DNA of 64,000 nucleotides from Cellulomonas sp. WB94 (GTDB lineage Bacteria > Actinomycetota > Actinomycetes > Actinomycetales > Cellulomonadaceae). The stretch lies in assembly GCF_003115775.1 (NCBI RefSeq), contig NZ_QEES01000002.1:930001-994000 (forward strand), written 5' to 3'. Positions 26,729-38,226 of this stretch are shown here, piece by piece. The position numbers were made by a program, and so were the translations under genes. Each line of letters starts with the position of its first letter. Position 1 is the stretch's first letter. A model generated the notes under the pieces. The model was not told the DNA's origin. It saw nothing but the letters and a program-made list of their open reading frames with translations, and did not search any database.

Positions 26729-27151
26729 ATGAACGTGCTGGCGTCCGAGAGCGTGAGGCTGTCCGAGCTGCGCAGCAGCCGGCGCGCGCTGCGTGCCGAA
26801 CGTGCCCGGGTCTCCTACTGGCGACGCCTCGTGACCGCTCGGATCGACCTCGCCCTGGCGTGCGTCGCCCCGCCCGACCAGCTCGGGCTCGACCTCACGC
26901 TCCTGCTCGACGGCGCCGTGCACACGACCCCGCCGGCGCACGCGGACCTCGACAAGCTGCTCCGGCACAGCCTGCCGATCACGGAGATCCACCACCTCGA
27001 CGAGCTCTACCGCCTCGACGAACGGCTCGCGTCGTACCAGCGCGACCTCGACGACGTCATCGCGACGACCACGGCGAAGTTCATCGACCACCTCACCCTC
27101 GACCCGCTGGCCGCGCTCGCGGGCCTCCCTGCATCACCTTCGCCCAGGTGA
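26729..27151 (+). CDS. RsiG-like helical protein with degenerate c-di-GMP motif
   Basis: 140 residues, predicted largely helical. The segment RAERARVSYWRRLVTARIDL resembles the antiparallel-helix core of RsiG, the anti-sigma factor of WhiG in Streptomyces. The RsiG c-di-GMP signature E-x3-S-x2-R-x3-Q-x3-D is only partly kept: Ser, Arg and Asp are in place, but the Glu position is Arg and the Gln position is Thr. It therefore may bind a different partner or no nucleotide. It sits directly upstream of crp. ATG 26729 follows AGGA closely. Family assignment is inference from this motif. Confidence 0.6.
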   Translation: MNVLASESVRLSELRSSRRALRAERARVSYWRRLVTARIDLALACVAPPDQLGLDLTLLLDGAVHTTPPAHADLDKLLRHSLPITEIHHLDELYRLDERLASYQRDLDDVIATTTAKFIDHLTLDPLAALAGLPASPSPR

Positions 27152-27154
27152 TGC
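27131..27154 (+). terminator. Stem-loop across the stop codon of the RsiG-like gene
   Basis: GCATCACCT (27131-27139) pairs perfectly with AGGTGATGC (27146-27154) around a six-base loop that precedes the stop. It lies about 50 bases before the crp start and could terminate or attenuate read-through into crp. Confidence 0.45.
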
Positions 27155-27202
27155 GGCAGACTGTCTCCGACGGTCGTTGCTGCAGCAGAAGGTAGGTTTC
27201 CC

Positions 27203-27880
27203 GTGGAGGACGACGTGGTGCTGTCTGCGCCACTGTTCGCGGAGATGGACCCCGAGAACTCGCGTGCGCTCATCGAGTCGATGAACCCTGTCTCGTTCGC
27301 TCGTGGGGATGTGCTCTTCCACGAAGGCGATCCAGGCGATCGTCTGTTCGTGATCCGCTCGGGCAAGATCAAGCTCGGTCGCCGGTCGAGCGACGGGCGA
27401 GAGAACCTGTTGTCGATCCAGGGTCCGGGCGAGATGTTCGGCGAGCTGTCCCTGTTCGACCCGGGCCCGCGCACCGCGACCGCGACGGTCGTCGCCGACG
27501 CGGAGCTCGTCGAGCTCGCCCACGTCGAGCTCGTCGCGTGGCTCGAGCAGCACCCGACGGTCGCGAAGCACCTGCTCAAGGCGTTGGCGCACCGGCTGCG
27601 CCGCACGAACGAGGCGCTCGCCGACCTGGTGTTCTCGGACGTCCCGGGCCGCGTCGCGAAGGCCCTGCTCGACCTGGCGACCCGCTTCGGCGAGCCGACG
27701 GACGAGGGGGTGCGGGTCGCGCACGACCTCACGCAGGAGGAGCTCGCACAGCTCGTCGGCGCGTCGCGCGAGACCGTCAACAAGGCGCTCGCCGACTTCG
27801 CCGCGCGCGGTTGGGTTCGCCGTGAGGGTCGCGCCGTCGTGCTCCTGGACGCCGACCGGCTCGAGCGCCGCGCCCGCTGA
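27203..27880 (+). CDS. crp: Crp/Fnr family transcriptional regulator (actinobacterial Crp)
   Basis: 225 residues. The cyclic-nucleotide domain shows GDVLFHEGDPGDRLFVI and the phosphate-binding cassette GELSLFDPGPRTATAT, with Glu, Arg and Thr as in mycobacterial Crp. The C-terminal helix-turn-helix reads LTQEELAQLVGASRETVNKA. cAMP-responsive control of carbon and respiration genes is expected. GTG 27203 is used, with GAAGG upstream. Neighbours (nth before, RidA and whiB after) match the mycobacterial crp locus. Confidence 0.93.
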   Translation: MEDDVVLSAPLFAEMDPENSRALIESMNPVSFARGDVLFHEGDPGDRLFVIRSGKIKLGRRSSDGRENLLSIQGPGEMFGELSLFDPGPRTATATVVADAELVELAHVELVAWLEQHPTVAKHLLKALAHRLRRTNEALADLVFSDVPGRVAKALLDLATRFGEPTDEGVRVAHDLTQEELAQLVGASRETVNKALADFAARGWVRREGRAVVLLDADRLERRAR

Positions 27881-27888
27881 CCTGGGTG

Positions 27889-27915
27889 CGCGCCGGGAGG
27901 GACCCTCCCGGCGCG
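27889..27915. terminator. Bidirectional terminator between crp and RidA
   Basis: A 12-bp stem: CGCGCCGGGAGG (27889-27900) pairs with CCTCCCGGCGCG (27904-27915) around GAC. It separates the convergent crp and RidA genes by serving both. Confidence 0.75.
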
Positions 27916-27927
27916 GTCGCAGACCGG

Positions 27928-28407
27928 CTAGACGAGCTCGACGACCAGCTCGATCTCGACGGGCGAGTCCATCGGGAGCACCGCGACACCGACGGCCGAG
28001 CGTGCGTGCACGCCGACGTCGCCGAGAAGCGCCGTCAGCAGGTTGCTCGCGCCGTTGACCACGGCGGGCTGCCCGGTGAACGCGGGGTCGCTCGCGACGA
28101 ACCCCACGACCTTGACCACCCGTGCGACGTTCTCGAGCCCACCCGCGACGGAGGCGACGGCCGCGAGGGCGTTGAGGGCCGCGAGGCGCGCGTACCCGGC
28201 GGCATCCGCGGGGTCGACCAGACCGGGCCCGGTGCCGACCTTGCCGGTCGCCGGCAGCGCGCCGTCGACGAACGGCAGCTGGCCGGACGTGTAGACGGTC
28301 GACCCGACGCGGAGCGCGGGGACGTAGGACCCGACCGGCGCGGCGACGGTCGGCAGGGTCAGCCCGAGCGTGTCGAGGCGGCCCTGGATCTCGGCCGCGG
28401 TGCTCAA
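27928..28407 (-). CDS. RidA family protein (enamine/imine deaminase)
   Basis: 159 residues, of the longer RidA subgroup common in actinobacteria. The strand VYTSGQLPFVDG and the C-terminal SAVGVAVLPMDSPVEIE match the family; the usual active-site Arg of RidA (in xARxxVxV) is replaced here by Ala-Arg-Ser-Ala around HARSAVGVAVLP, keeping the Arg. It likely clears reactive enamines. Start is TTG 28407, which overlaps the TGA of the upstream DUF4177 gene (TTGA), indicating coupled translation. Confidence 0.82.
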   Translation of the reverse strand: MSTAAEIQGRLDTLGLTLPTVAAPVGSYVPALRVGSTVYTSGQLPFVDGALPATGKVGTGPGLVDPADAAGYARLAALNALAAVASVAGGLENVARVVKVVGFVASDPAFTGQPAVVNGASNLLTALLGDVGVHARSAVGVAVLPMDSPVEIELVVELV

Positions 28408-28565
28408 CGCTCGCCCGTCGGGCGCTTGAGGTAGGCGACCAGACCCGCGTCGGGACCCTGGACGACCTGGACGAGCTCCCAGCCGTCGGCGCCCCACTGG
28501 TCGAGGATCGCCTTGGTGGCGTGGATGATCAACGGGATGGTTGCGTACTCCCAGGTGGTGGCCAT
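28404..28565 (-). CDS. DUF4177 family small protein
   Basis: 53 residues, starting MATTWEYATIPLIIHATKA and containing WGADGWELVQVVQGPD, the DUF4177 core (DGWELV). ATG 28565. Its stop overlaps the RidA start. The same small gene accompanies RidA in mycobacteria (Rv3678A beside Rv3678c). Function unknown. Confidence 0.82.
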   Translation of the reverse strand: MATTWEYATIPLIIHATKAILDQWGADGWELVQVVQGPDAGLVAYLKRPTGER

Positions 28566-28603
28566 GCGCCCCAGACTAGCGGGCGCGGCCGGACCGGATC
28601 GGT

Positions 28604-28900
28604 CTAGCGGGCACCCATCGACAGCTCGCCCGCCGGGACGAGCTCGGCCCGCCAGGAGCTGACCTCGGGACGACGCCGTAGGAGCGCTCTCCTCTCACGT
28701 TCCGTCATCCCGCCCCACACACCGAAGTCCATCCGGTTGTCGAGCGCGTCAGCGAGGCACTCGAGGCGCACGGGGCACCCCGTGCAGACCGCGCGCGCAT
28801 CCCGCTGCGCTGCCCCCTCGACGAACAGCGCGTCCGGAGCCACCTTGCCGAAACCGCATGCTGCCCCCGCAGCCCAATGAGCATCCTGCAGCATGGTCAC
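28604..28900 (-). CDS. whiB4: WhiB-family iron-sulfur regulator (WhiB4-like by position)
   Basis: 98 residues. Four Cys (15, 39, 42, 48; spacing Cys-x2-Cys-x5-Cys after the first) ligate a [4Fe-4S] cluster, followed by the Wbl turn GVWGGMTERERRALLRRRP. Start GTG 28900 has AAGGAG seven bases upstream. It is divergent from a bifunctional penicillin-binding protein exactly as whiB4 is from ponA2 in Mycobacterium tuberculosis, so the symbol rests on synteny. WhiB4 senses redox state and NO. Confidence 0.85.
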   Translation of the reverse strand: MTMLQDAHWAAGAACGFGKVAPDALFVEGAAQRDARAVCTGCPVRLECLADALDNRMDFGVWGGMTERERRALLRRRPEVSSWRAELVPAGELSMGAR

Positions 28901-29165
28901 GCGTCTGCTCCTTCGCCCTGCCGCCGTCGGCCGTGACCGGCGCTCCCGTTGGCGCCTGGAGACGCCCTGCCCGGAACGTAGTGCCTCAGGGGTGGGTTGC
29001 GCGATCCTCCGATCGGGTCAATTCGGTGCAAGAGGAACACCCTGAACCCCCAGCAACCGGACCGATCAGGCACTGAAAATGGCACTGTGTGCAGGTCCGG
29101 TGCAGGTCAGACGTCCTGATGCGGGACCGCCGGGCTTCCGCACGGGTCTCCCGTACCCTACGAAC

Positions 29166-31601
29166 ATGGCTTACTCTCCGCGCGCACGAGGCCGCCAGGT
29201 CAACGCGTTCCAGGCGCTCGCGCTGCTCCTGTCGTTCGCGCTCATCGCCGTGGTCGGCGGCGTCCTCGCGGGCGCGATGGTGCTGCCCGCGGTCGCGGTG
29301 GTGAAAGGCACGACAAACCTTGCCGTCACGACGTTCGACAACCTGCCGAGCGAGCTCGCGGCGAAGCCGTTGTCGGAGAAGTCGACGATGCTCGCGGCGG
29401 ATGGCAGCGTGCTCGCGACGTTCTACGCCGAGAACCGCGTGGTTGTGCCCATCGCCGACATCGCGCCGATCATGCAGAACGCCGTGATCGCCACTGAGGA
29501 CAAGCGCTTCTACGCGCACGGCGGCATCGACCCCACGGGCATGCTGCGCGCGGGGGTCCGCAACGTCCTCAACCCCAACGCGACCGAGGGCGCCTCGACG
29601 CTCACCCAGCAGTACGTCAAGAACACCCTCATCGAGGCCGCGCTCCAGTCGGGCGACTACGCCGCTGCGGCCGCCGCGAAGGAGGCCAAGGGCGCTGAGG
29701 GCTACAGCCGCAAGCTCCGCGAGGCCAAGCTGGCGATCGCCCTCGAGAAGAGCACGCCGAAGCAGACGATCCTCGAGGGCTACCTGAACATCGCGCAGTT
29801 CGGCATCAACCTGTACGGCATCGAGTCGGCCGCCAACCACTACTTCAGCAAGCACGCCTCCGAGCTCAACTACATGGAGGCCGCCACTCTCGCCGGCGTG
29901 ACCCAGAGCCCGACCAAGTGGGACCCGGCAAAGAACACGGCCGACTCCGAGACCCGTCGCAACGTCGTGCTCCGTCTGCTCAAGGAGCAGGGGTACATCA
30001 CGGTCGCGGAGTACACCGCCGGGATCGCGACCCCACTCGCCAGCATGCTGCACGTCCAGGACACGAAGGTCGGGTGCATGGCCGCGGGCGACATCGTTCC
30101 GGGGTCCGGATACTTCTGCGACTACGTCACCAAGATCATCGCCAGCGATGCGGCGTTCGGCGCCACGAGGACCGACCGCGTCAACCTGCTGTACCGCGGC
30201 GGCCTGACGATCACCACGACGATCGACCCGCACCAGCAGGCGCTCGCGGACGCCGAGGTGAAGAACGGCGTCCCGGTGAGCGACCCGTCGGGTGTCGCGT
30301 CCGCGATCTCCGTCATCGAGCCCGGGACCGGGAAGGTCACGGCGATGGCGCAGACGACCAACTACAACCCCACCCAGACCCAGGGGCCCGGCGAGTCCGC
30401 CGTCAACTACAACACCGACTACAAGTACGGCTCGGCGAGCGGGTTCGCGCCCGGGTCGACCTTCAAGCCGTTCACGCTGGCTCAGTGGCTCAAGGACGGC
30501 CACTCCCTCAACGAGAACATCGACGCGAAGCTTCGCACCTACCAGATGAGCGAGTTCTCGGCGCGCTGCTCTCAGCTCAGCGGCCCACCGTACAAGTTCG
30601 GCAACGCCGAGGGCTCGGGCGGGAACATGACCGTGCTCCAGGCCACGATGAACTCCGTCAACTCGGGCTACATCAAGATGGCCAGCGAGCTCGACCTCTG
30701 CGACATCATGGACACCGCGTCCTCGCTCGGCATCCACAAGGGCGGCGGCCAGTCGGGTGACGGGCCGTTCGACCCGCTGCCGGCCAACGTCATCGGCTCC
30801 CAGTCGGTTGCGCCGCTGACGATGGCCGCGGCCTTCGCCGGCTTCGCCTCGGGCGGCACCTTCTGCGAGCCGATCGCCATCACGAGCGTGCGCGACTCGG
30901 ACGGGAAGGAGCTCGGGGTCCCGCAGGCCAACTGCCGTCAGGCGCTCGAGCCCCGGATCGCGAACGCGGTCAACTATGCGCTGAGCAATGTCTGGAAGGG
31001 CACGGCTAAGGGCGTCCAGGAACCTCCGTTCCCGAGCGCCGGCAAGACCGGGACGACCAGTGCGAACGAGGACACCTGGTTCCTCGGGTACACGCCCGTC
31101 CTCGCGGCTGCCGTGTGGGTCGGTTTCCCCAACTCGTTCACCAAGATGCAGAACATCACGATCAACGGCAAGCGCTACTACTCGCCGGGTCACAACGTCT
31201 TCGGCTCGAGCATCGCGGCGCCGACGTGGAGCCGGTTCATGACCCAGGCTCTCGCGGGTGTCTCGGTGCCGGCCTTCGCACCTGCTGGCACCCTGGAGAT
31301 CAACGGCGTCCCGATCTCGGTGCCGAATGTCGTCGGGCAGAGCGTCGACGCCGCCACCGCGACCCTCAAGGCAGCCGGATTCCGGATCAGCGTCGCTCCC
31401 GACCAGGTCGCGTCGACCGTGCCGGCGGGCTCGGTGGCGACCCAGTCGCCCGGCGCGTTCGCCAAGGTCACCAAGGGCTCGGTCATCACCGTGCAGCTGT
31501 CGAACGGTCAGCCGCCTGCGGTCGACCCGAACGCGCAGGTGCAACCGGTTCAGCCTGGTCCTCAGAATCCGCCCGGCAACGGCGGCGGCAAGAAGCCGTG
31601 A
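29166..31601 (+). CDS. Bifunctional penicillin-binding protein with PASTA domain (PonA2-like)
   Basis: 811 residues, class A PBP. A short basic cytoplasmic start and one membrane helix (~20-45) lead to the GT51 glycosyltransferase domain (ATEDKRFYAHGG with the catalytic Glu, and GASTLTQQYVKN), then the transpeptidase domain with STFKPFT (Ser-x-x-Lys), SVN (Ser-x-Asn) and KTGTT. One PASTA domain (VPNVVGQSVDAATATLKAAG) and a Pro-rich tail finish the protein. ATG 29166 is chosen since earlier in-frame starts precede the membrane helix by too much; a TACCCT seven bases upstream could be a -10 of a leaderless transcript. It builds and cross-links peptidoglycan outside the membrane. Confidence 0.95.
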   Translation: MAYSPRARGRQVNAFQALALLLSFALIAVVGGVLAGAMVLPAVAVVKGTTNLAVTTFDNLPSELAAKPLSEKSTMLAADGSVLATFYAENRVVVPIADIAPIMQNAVIATEDKRFYAHGGIDPTGMLRAGVRNVLNPNATEGASTLTQQYVKNTLIEAALQSGDYAAAAAAKEAKGAEGYSRKLREAKLAIALEKSTPKQTILEGYLNIAQFGINLYGIESAANHYFSKHASELNYMEAATLAGVTQSPTKWDPAKNTADSETRRNVVLRLLKEQGYITVAEYTAGIATPLASMLHVQDTKVGCMAAGDIVPGSGYFCDYVTKIIASDAAFGATRTDRVNLLYRGGLTITTTIDPHQQALADAEVKNGVPVSDPSGVASAISVIEPGTGKVTAMAQTTNYNPTQTQGPGESAVNYNTDYKYGSASGFAPGSTFKPFTLAQWLKDGHSLNENIDAKLRTYQMSEFSARCSQLSGPPYKFGNAEGSGGNMTVLQATMNSVNSGYIKMASELDLCDIMDTASSLGIHKGGGQSGDGPFDPLPANVIGSQSVAPLTMAAAFAGFASGGTFCEPIAITSVRDSDGKELGVPQANCRQALEPRIANAVNYALSNVWKGTAKGVQEPPFPSAGKTGTTSANEDTWFLGYTPVLAAAVWVGFPNSFTKMQNITINGKRYYSPGHNVFGSSIAAPTWSRFMTQALAGVSVPAFAPAGTLEINGVPISVPNVVGQSVDAATATLKAAGFRISVAPDQVASTVPAGSVATQSPGAFAKVTKGSVITVQLSNGQPPAVDPNAQVQPVQPGPQNPPGNGGGKKP

Positions 31602-32554
31602 CGGCATCGACCCCCGCCAGGACGCTCGGCGCCCTGGCCCTCGCCGGCGCGTCCGCGCTCGCCTGGGCCACGCTCGTCGAGGTCCGCTGGTACGCCCTGC
31701 GTGAGGTCACCGTGCCGGTGCTGCCCGCCGGGCAGGAGCCGCTGCGCATCCTGCACCTCGCGGACCTGCACCTCACGCCCGGTCAGCGTCGCAAGATCGA
31801 CTGGGTGCGTGACCTGGCGTCGCTCGACGCGGACCTCGTCGTCGACACGGGCGACAACTGGGCGCACCTCGACGCCATGCCCGCACTCCTCGAGGCTCTC
31901 GAGCCGCACCTCGCGAAGCCTGGCGCGTTCGTCATGGGCTCGAACGACTACGTGGCGCCGATGGCCAAGAACCCCGCCCGCTACCTGCTGCCCGACGCGC
32001 GGGACCGTCGCCCGGTCGAGACCACCCACATGCCGTGGCGTGAGCTCGCCGCGCGGTTCACCGGCGCGGGCTGGACGGACCTCACGAACCAGCGGGCCGC
32101 AATCGACGTCGCGGGCCGACGGATCTCGCTGGTCGGCGTCGACGACGCCCACCTGGATCTTGACCGCTTCCCTGCCGCGGGTGGCCCCGACGACGCCCGC
32201 ACGGGCGACGCCCCGGTCGACCTGCACGTCGGGGTGACGCACGCGCCCTACCGCCGCGTCCTCGACGCGATGCACGACGACGACGCGGACCTGATCCTCG
32301 CCGGGCACACGCACGGCGGCCAGCTCGCGCTGCCGTTCTACGGCGCCCTCGTCACCAACTGCGACCTCGACACCGAGCGCGCCAAGGGACTGCACGGCTG
32401 GCCGGGCCCCCGACCGGACGCCCCGGGCGGTGCCGGTTCGAGCTGGCTCAACGTGTCGGCCGGGCTCGGCACCTCGCCGTACGCCCCGGTCCGCTTCGCG
32501 TGCCGCCCCGAGGCGACGCTGCTCACGCTCGTCGCCCGCCCGTCGGCCCCCTGA
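31598..32554 (+). CDS. Membrane-associated metallophosphoesterase
   Basis: 318 residues. N-terminal hydrophobic helix (~8-27), then calcineurin-like motifs: ADLHLTPGQ (Asp-x-His), DTGDN (Gly-Asp), MGSND (Gly-x-Asn-Asp) and [11 protein letters not shown] (Gly-His-x-His). These coordinate a di-metal centre. GTG 31598 overlaps the PBP stop (GTGA). The pair corresponds to ponA2-Rv3683 in mycobacteria, which suggests a cell-envelope role such as lipid-linked phosphoester hydrolysis; the substrate is unknown. Confidence 0.9.
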   Translation: MTASTPARTLGALALAGASALAWATLVEVRWYALREVTVPVLPAGQEPLRILHLADLHLTPGQRRKIDWVRDLASLDADLVVDTGDNWAHLDAMPALLEALEPHLAKPGAFVMGSNDYVAPMAKNPARYLLPDARDRRPVETTHMPWRELAARFTGAGWTDLTNQRAAIDVAGRRISLVGVDDAHLDLDRFPAAGGPDDARTGDAPVDLHVGVTHAPYRRVLDAMHDDDADLILAGHTHGGQLALPFYGALVTNCDLDTERAKGLHGWPGPRPDAPGGAGSSWLNVSAGLGTSPYAPVRFACRPEATLLTLVARPSAP

Positions 32555-32664
32555 TCCACCGACCCCTCGCGTGATGTCCGGCGACCGATCGGTCGGCGAT
32601 CCGTCCGCGGTGGGACCCGGTTTCGTCGCAGGGGGTGACCTCGGCTATCCTGGGCACGCTTAAC

Positions 32665-32738
<74 letters not shown>

Positions 32739-32748
32739 CCGGTGAGTG

Positions 32749-32786
32749 AAGGCCCCGATCAGCACCTGTGCTGGTCGGGGCCTTTG
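32749..32786 (+). terminator. Rho-independent terminator after tRNA-Pro
   Basis: AAGGCCCCGA pairs with TCGGGGCCTT and inner CAGCAC with GTGCTG, with a short T-run (TTTGT) at the end. Confidence 0.85.
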
Positions 32787-32898
32787 TCATGCGCGTGCAG
32801 ATGCCCGCGTGCGGACGGCCTCGTGCGCATGCAGGAGGGCCCCACCCAGCGCACGGCTGGATGGGGCCCGTCCTGCACCTCTCGGTCAGGTCGCCTGC

Positions 32899-33330
32899 TC
32901 AGCCGATCGTGCAGGCCGCGCCGTTGAGCGTGAACGCGGTCGGGCTGGTGTTGGTCCCCGCGACGCCTGCCAGGTCAGCGACACGGTCGTCGCCGTCCTG
33001 ACCGCCGACGCCAGGCCCAGGGGCACGGACGGGGCGATCGTGTCGGGGTGACCGTCGGCGTCGGCGTGACCGTGGGGGTCGGCGTCGGGGTCGAGGTCGG
33101 GGTGACCGTCGGCGTCGGGGTCGGGGTCGGCGTCGGCGTCGGCGTCGGGGTAGGTGTGACCGTCGTGGAGAGCAGCCGGTCGTAGGCCGCGTAGGCCGTC
33201 GCGACGGCCGTCTGTGCCCAGAAGCGGTGTAGCTGAACCTCGGGGCAGCCCCACCGTTCAGGTACGTCTGAACCTTGGACCATGCCTTGGAGATGCGAGA
33301 GATGAACTACCAGCGACCTCATCGCTTAGG
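32899..33330 (-). pseudogene. Relic of a secreted CAZyme: Thr-Pro linker, FnIII start, CBM2 end
   Basis: Minus-strand pieces in shifting frames. First, upstream, a short segment encoding [18 protein letters not shown] of unrecognised origin, then a linker of about 40 residues of alternating Thr-Pro (33040-33165), then the opening of a fibronectin type III domain ([20 protein letters not shown]). After LTWQA the frame switches to GTNTSPTAFTLNGAACTIG and a stop at 32899-32901, which is the typical end of a family 2 carbohydrate-binding module of Cellulomonas cellulases and xylanases. The catalytic domain and most of FnIII and CBM2 are gone. This is a multiply deleted cellulase- or xylanase-like gene. 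Confidence 0.75.
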
Positions 33331-33388
33331 CGCGGAACGGACCTGGGCGCCGCCGCTCACTGGGCGGCCGAACGGGACCGAGCGCTGG

Positions 33389-35818
<2,430 letters not shown>

Positions 35819-35964
35819 CTAGAACCGCCCACGGTGTGGACGGCAGGCGTTCCGCATCCCGGACGATCGGGGGTCGACCCGCGCACCGGCCGCCGTCGGG
35901 ACGCACACAGACTCTGCACAGCGTTCCGGCCCGCGCGGCATACCTCCCGCCCTATGTTGTCGCC

Positions 35965-36987
35965 ATGGCAGAAGGTGCAGGTCAGACGGACAGCTCGGGC
36001 CAGGACGTGCTCATCGACGCGCACGACGGGATCGCCGTCCGCGGGCTGCACCGGTCCTTCGGTGCGGTGCATGCGCTCGCCGGCGTGGACCTCGACGCCC
36101 GGCCGGGGCGCGTCACGGCACTCATCGGGCCCAACGGCTCCGGCAAGACGACCCTGCTGCTCGTGCTCGCGGGGCTGCTCGTCCCGCACGCCGGGCACGT
36201 GAGCGTCGGCGGGTTCGACCCCGTGACCGACGGCGCCCGGGCCCGGGCCCGCACGGGCTGGATGCCCGACACGTTCGGCACCTGGGACTCGCTGACCGCG
36301 CGCGAGGTCCTCCTGACGTTCGCCGCGGCCTACCGGCTGCCGCGTGCGACCGCCGAGGCCCGGGTCGCCGAGCTGCTCGAGACGGTGCACCTCAGCGAGT
36401 TCGCCGACCGCCCGGCCAGCGTCCTGTCGCGCGGGCAGAAGCAGCGGCTCGGGCTCGCGCGCGCGCTCGTGCACTCCCCCGACGTCCTGCTGCTCGACGA
36501 GCCCGCGAGCGGGCTGGACCCGCGCAGCCGCGTCGACCTGCGCGTGCTGCTGCGGTCCCTGGCCGCGCGCGGCACGACCGTGCTCGTCTCGAGCCACGTC
36601 CTGTCCGAGCTCGACGAGCTCGTGGACGACGCCGTGTTCCTCTCGGGCGGGCGGACCGTCACGGCAGGCACGCTCGTCGCCGCCGAGTCCGCGCGCCGGT
36701 CCTGGCGGGTCCGGGCCTTGTCGCTCGCGACCCTGACCTCGTGGCTCACGTCGGTCGGCGCGGTGTGGCAGCCGGACGCCGACGACACCCCGGCCCCGAC
36801 CGGGTTCGGGCCACCCCGACCGGCGCCCGACCGACCCGGTGGGGTCCTCGTCGACATCGCCGACGAGGAGGGCGCCGCGCGGCTCGTGCGGGACGCGGTG
36901 ACCGCCGGGGTCGCCCTCACGTCGATCGCCCCCGCGGGCGGCGCGCTGGAGCAGGCCTACCTGGCCCTGGACGAGGAGCGACGATGA
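35965..36987 (+). CDS. ABC exporter ATP-binding protein
   Basis: 340 residues. One ABC domain: Walker [10 protein letters not shown], signature LSRGQ (with [12 protein letters not shown]), Walker [13 protein letters not shown], and switch His VSSHV. The C-terminal ~110 residues form the accessory region common in ABC-2 exporters. ATG 35965 is the first sensible start; a TATGTT 7 bases upstream could serve a leaderless transcript. The stop overlaps the permease start (ATGA). Confidence 0.9.
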   Translation: MAEGAGQTDSSGQDVLIDAHDGIAVRGLHRSFGAVHALAGVDLDARPGRVTALIGPNGSGKTTLLLVLAGLLVPHAGHVSVGGFDPVTDGARARARTGWMPDTFGTWDSLTAREVLLTFAAAYRLPRATAEARVAELLETVHLSEFADRPASVLSRGQKQRLGLARALVHSPDVLLLDEPASGLDPRSRVDLRVLLRSLAARGTTVLVSSHVLSELDELVDDAVFLSGGRTVTAGTLVAAESARRSWRVRALSLATLTSWLTSVGAVWQPDADDTPAPTGFGPPRPAPDRPGGVLVDIADEEGAARLVRDAVTAGVALTSIAPAGGALEQAYLALDEERR

Positions 36988-38156
36988 GCACGGTGATCGA
37001 CGAGGGCGCAGTCCCGACCGGCACCTCCGGGACGCAGGCGCCCACCACGTTGCCCCGGACCTGGAGCCTGACGTGGCACGGGGTCCGGACGGTCGCGGAG
37101 CTCGAGCTGCGTCAGCGGATCCGGTCCACGCGGTGGATCGTGGCGCTCGTCGTCTGGTTCGTCGTCGTCGGCGCGATCACCGGGCTCGTGTGGCTGAGCA
37201 CCCGGAACGTCATGGGGCTGGCGGACGGGCTCGACTCGCCGGCGCGCAGCTTCCAGGGGCCGCTCGTGTTCGGCCTCGTCGTGTTCTTCGTCCTGTTCCT
37301 CGGGCTGCTCGTCGCGCCGACCCTCAGTGCGACCTCGATCAACGGCGACCGTTCCGCCGGAACCCTGGCAATCCTGCAGGTCACGCTGCTCTCGCCGTTC
37401 GAGATCGTCCTCGGCAAGCTGCTCGCCTCCTGGGCCGCCGCGCTCGCGTTCCTCGTGGTGAGCGTGCCGTTCATCGGGATCGCCGTGGGCCTGGGCGGCA
37501 CCCCGGTCCTCGCGATGTTCGTGTGCCTCGGCGTCCTCGCGCTGCTCCTCGCGGCCGTCTGCGCGATCGGCCTGGGGTTCTCGGCGCTCACCGCGCGTAC
37601 GTCGGGCTCGGCGGTCCTGACCTACATCGCGGTCGCCTCGCTCTCGGCCCTGAGCCCCATCGTCTTCGGGCTCACCTACCTCACGACCACGCACGACGAG
37701 ACGGTACGGGTCTGGACGATGTCGGAGTCCGGATGGGACGGGAACGCGGACACCGCGCCCGCCTGCGTCTGGGACGAGCAGGTCCAGTCGGTGAGCCACA
37801 CCGAGCGCACCTGGTGGCTCCTCGCCATCAACCCGTTCGTGATCGTCGCGGACGCCGCGCCCCAGCCGGGCTCCGAGACGTTCCGCACGGTCAGCGGCGA
37901 CCCGCTCGGGTCGATCCGCAACGGGGTGCGCTCGCTGCGGGCCGGACCTGCGTACGAGGTCGACCAGTGCTGGTCGCAGCAGTCCCTGACCAGCGACTAC
38001 GTCTCGCCCGTGGCGAAGCCGGATGTCAGCACGAGCGCCGTGTGGCCGTGGGGGCTCGGGGCGAACCTGCTGCTGGGTGCGGCCGGCGTGTGGTTGGCCG
38101 TCCGACGGCTACGGATCCCGCAGCGCACGCTCCCCCGCGGGACCCGCGTCGCCTGA
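36984..38156 (+). CDS. ABC-2 type exporter permease
   Basis: 390 residues with six to seven membrane helices: one near 55-75, a group from 95 to 245, and one near the C-terminus. [10 protein letters not shown] before the first helix and [20 protein letters not shown] are typical of ABC-2 permeases. A long extracytoplasmic loop (~235-350) contains two Cys (PACVWDE, DQCWSQ) that may form a disulfide. Substrate unknown; works with the preceding ATPase. Confidence 0.87.
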   Translation: MSTVIDEGAVPTGTSGTQAPTTLPRTWSLTWHGVRTVAELELRQRIRSTRWIVALVVWFVVVGAITGLVWLSTRNVMGLADGLDSPARSFQGPLVFGLVVFFVLFLGLLVAPTLSATSINGDRSAGTLAILQVTLLSPFEIVLGKLLASWAAALAFLVVSVPFIGIAVGLGGTPVLAMFVCLGVLALLLAAVCAIGLGFSALTARTSGSAVLTYIAVASLSALSPIVFGLTYLTTTHDETVRVWTMSESGWDGNADTAPACVWDEQVQSVSHTERTWWLLAINPFVIVADAAPQPGSETFRTVSGDPLGSIRNGVRSLRAGPAYEVDQCWSQQSLTSDYVSPVAKPDVSTSAVWPWGLGANLLLGAAGVWLAVRRLRIPQRTLPRGTRVA

Positions 38157-38199
38157 GGGCGTCCGGCCAGCCCCCAGTGGCCGCGACGGATCACGGCGG

Positions 38200-38223
38200 G
38201 CACGCCTCAGCGCTGAGGCGTGC
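38200..38223. terminator. 24-bp perfect palindrome between convergent genes
   Basis: The sequence centred on CAGC/GCTG is fully self-complementary over 24 bases, lying 44 bases after the permease stop and 4 bases before the DUF5063 stop. As RNA it folds to a ~10-bp stem, suitable for termination in both directions. Confidence 0.65.
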
Positions 38224-38226
38224 GCG

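Noticed and set aside
28986-31607. Long minus-strand open frame antisense to the penicillin-binding protein
   Set aside because: Shadow frame; the plus-strand gene has full GT51, transpeptidase and PASTA motifs.
33040-33165. Repetitive GTCGG-rich tract as a possible CRISPR array
   Set aside because: Units of about six bases without spacers; on the minus strand it encodes a Thr-Pro linker.
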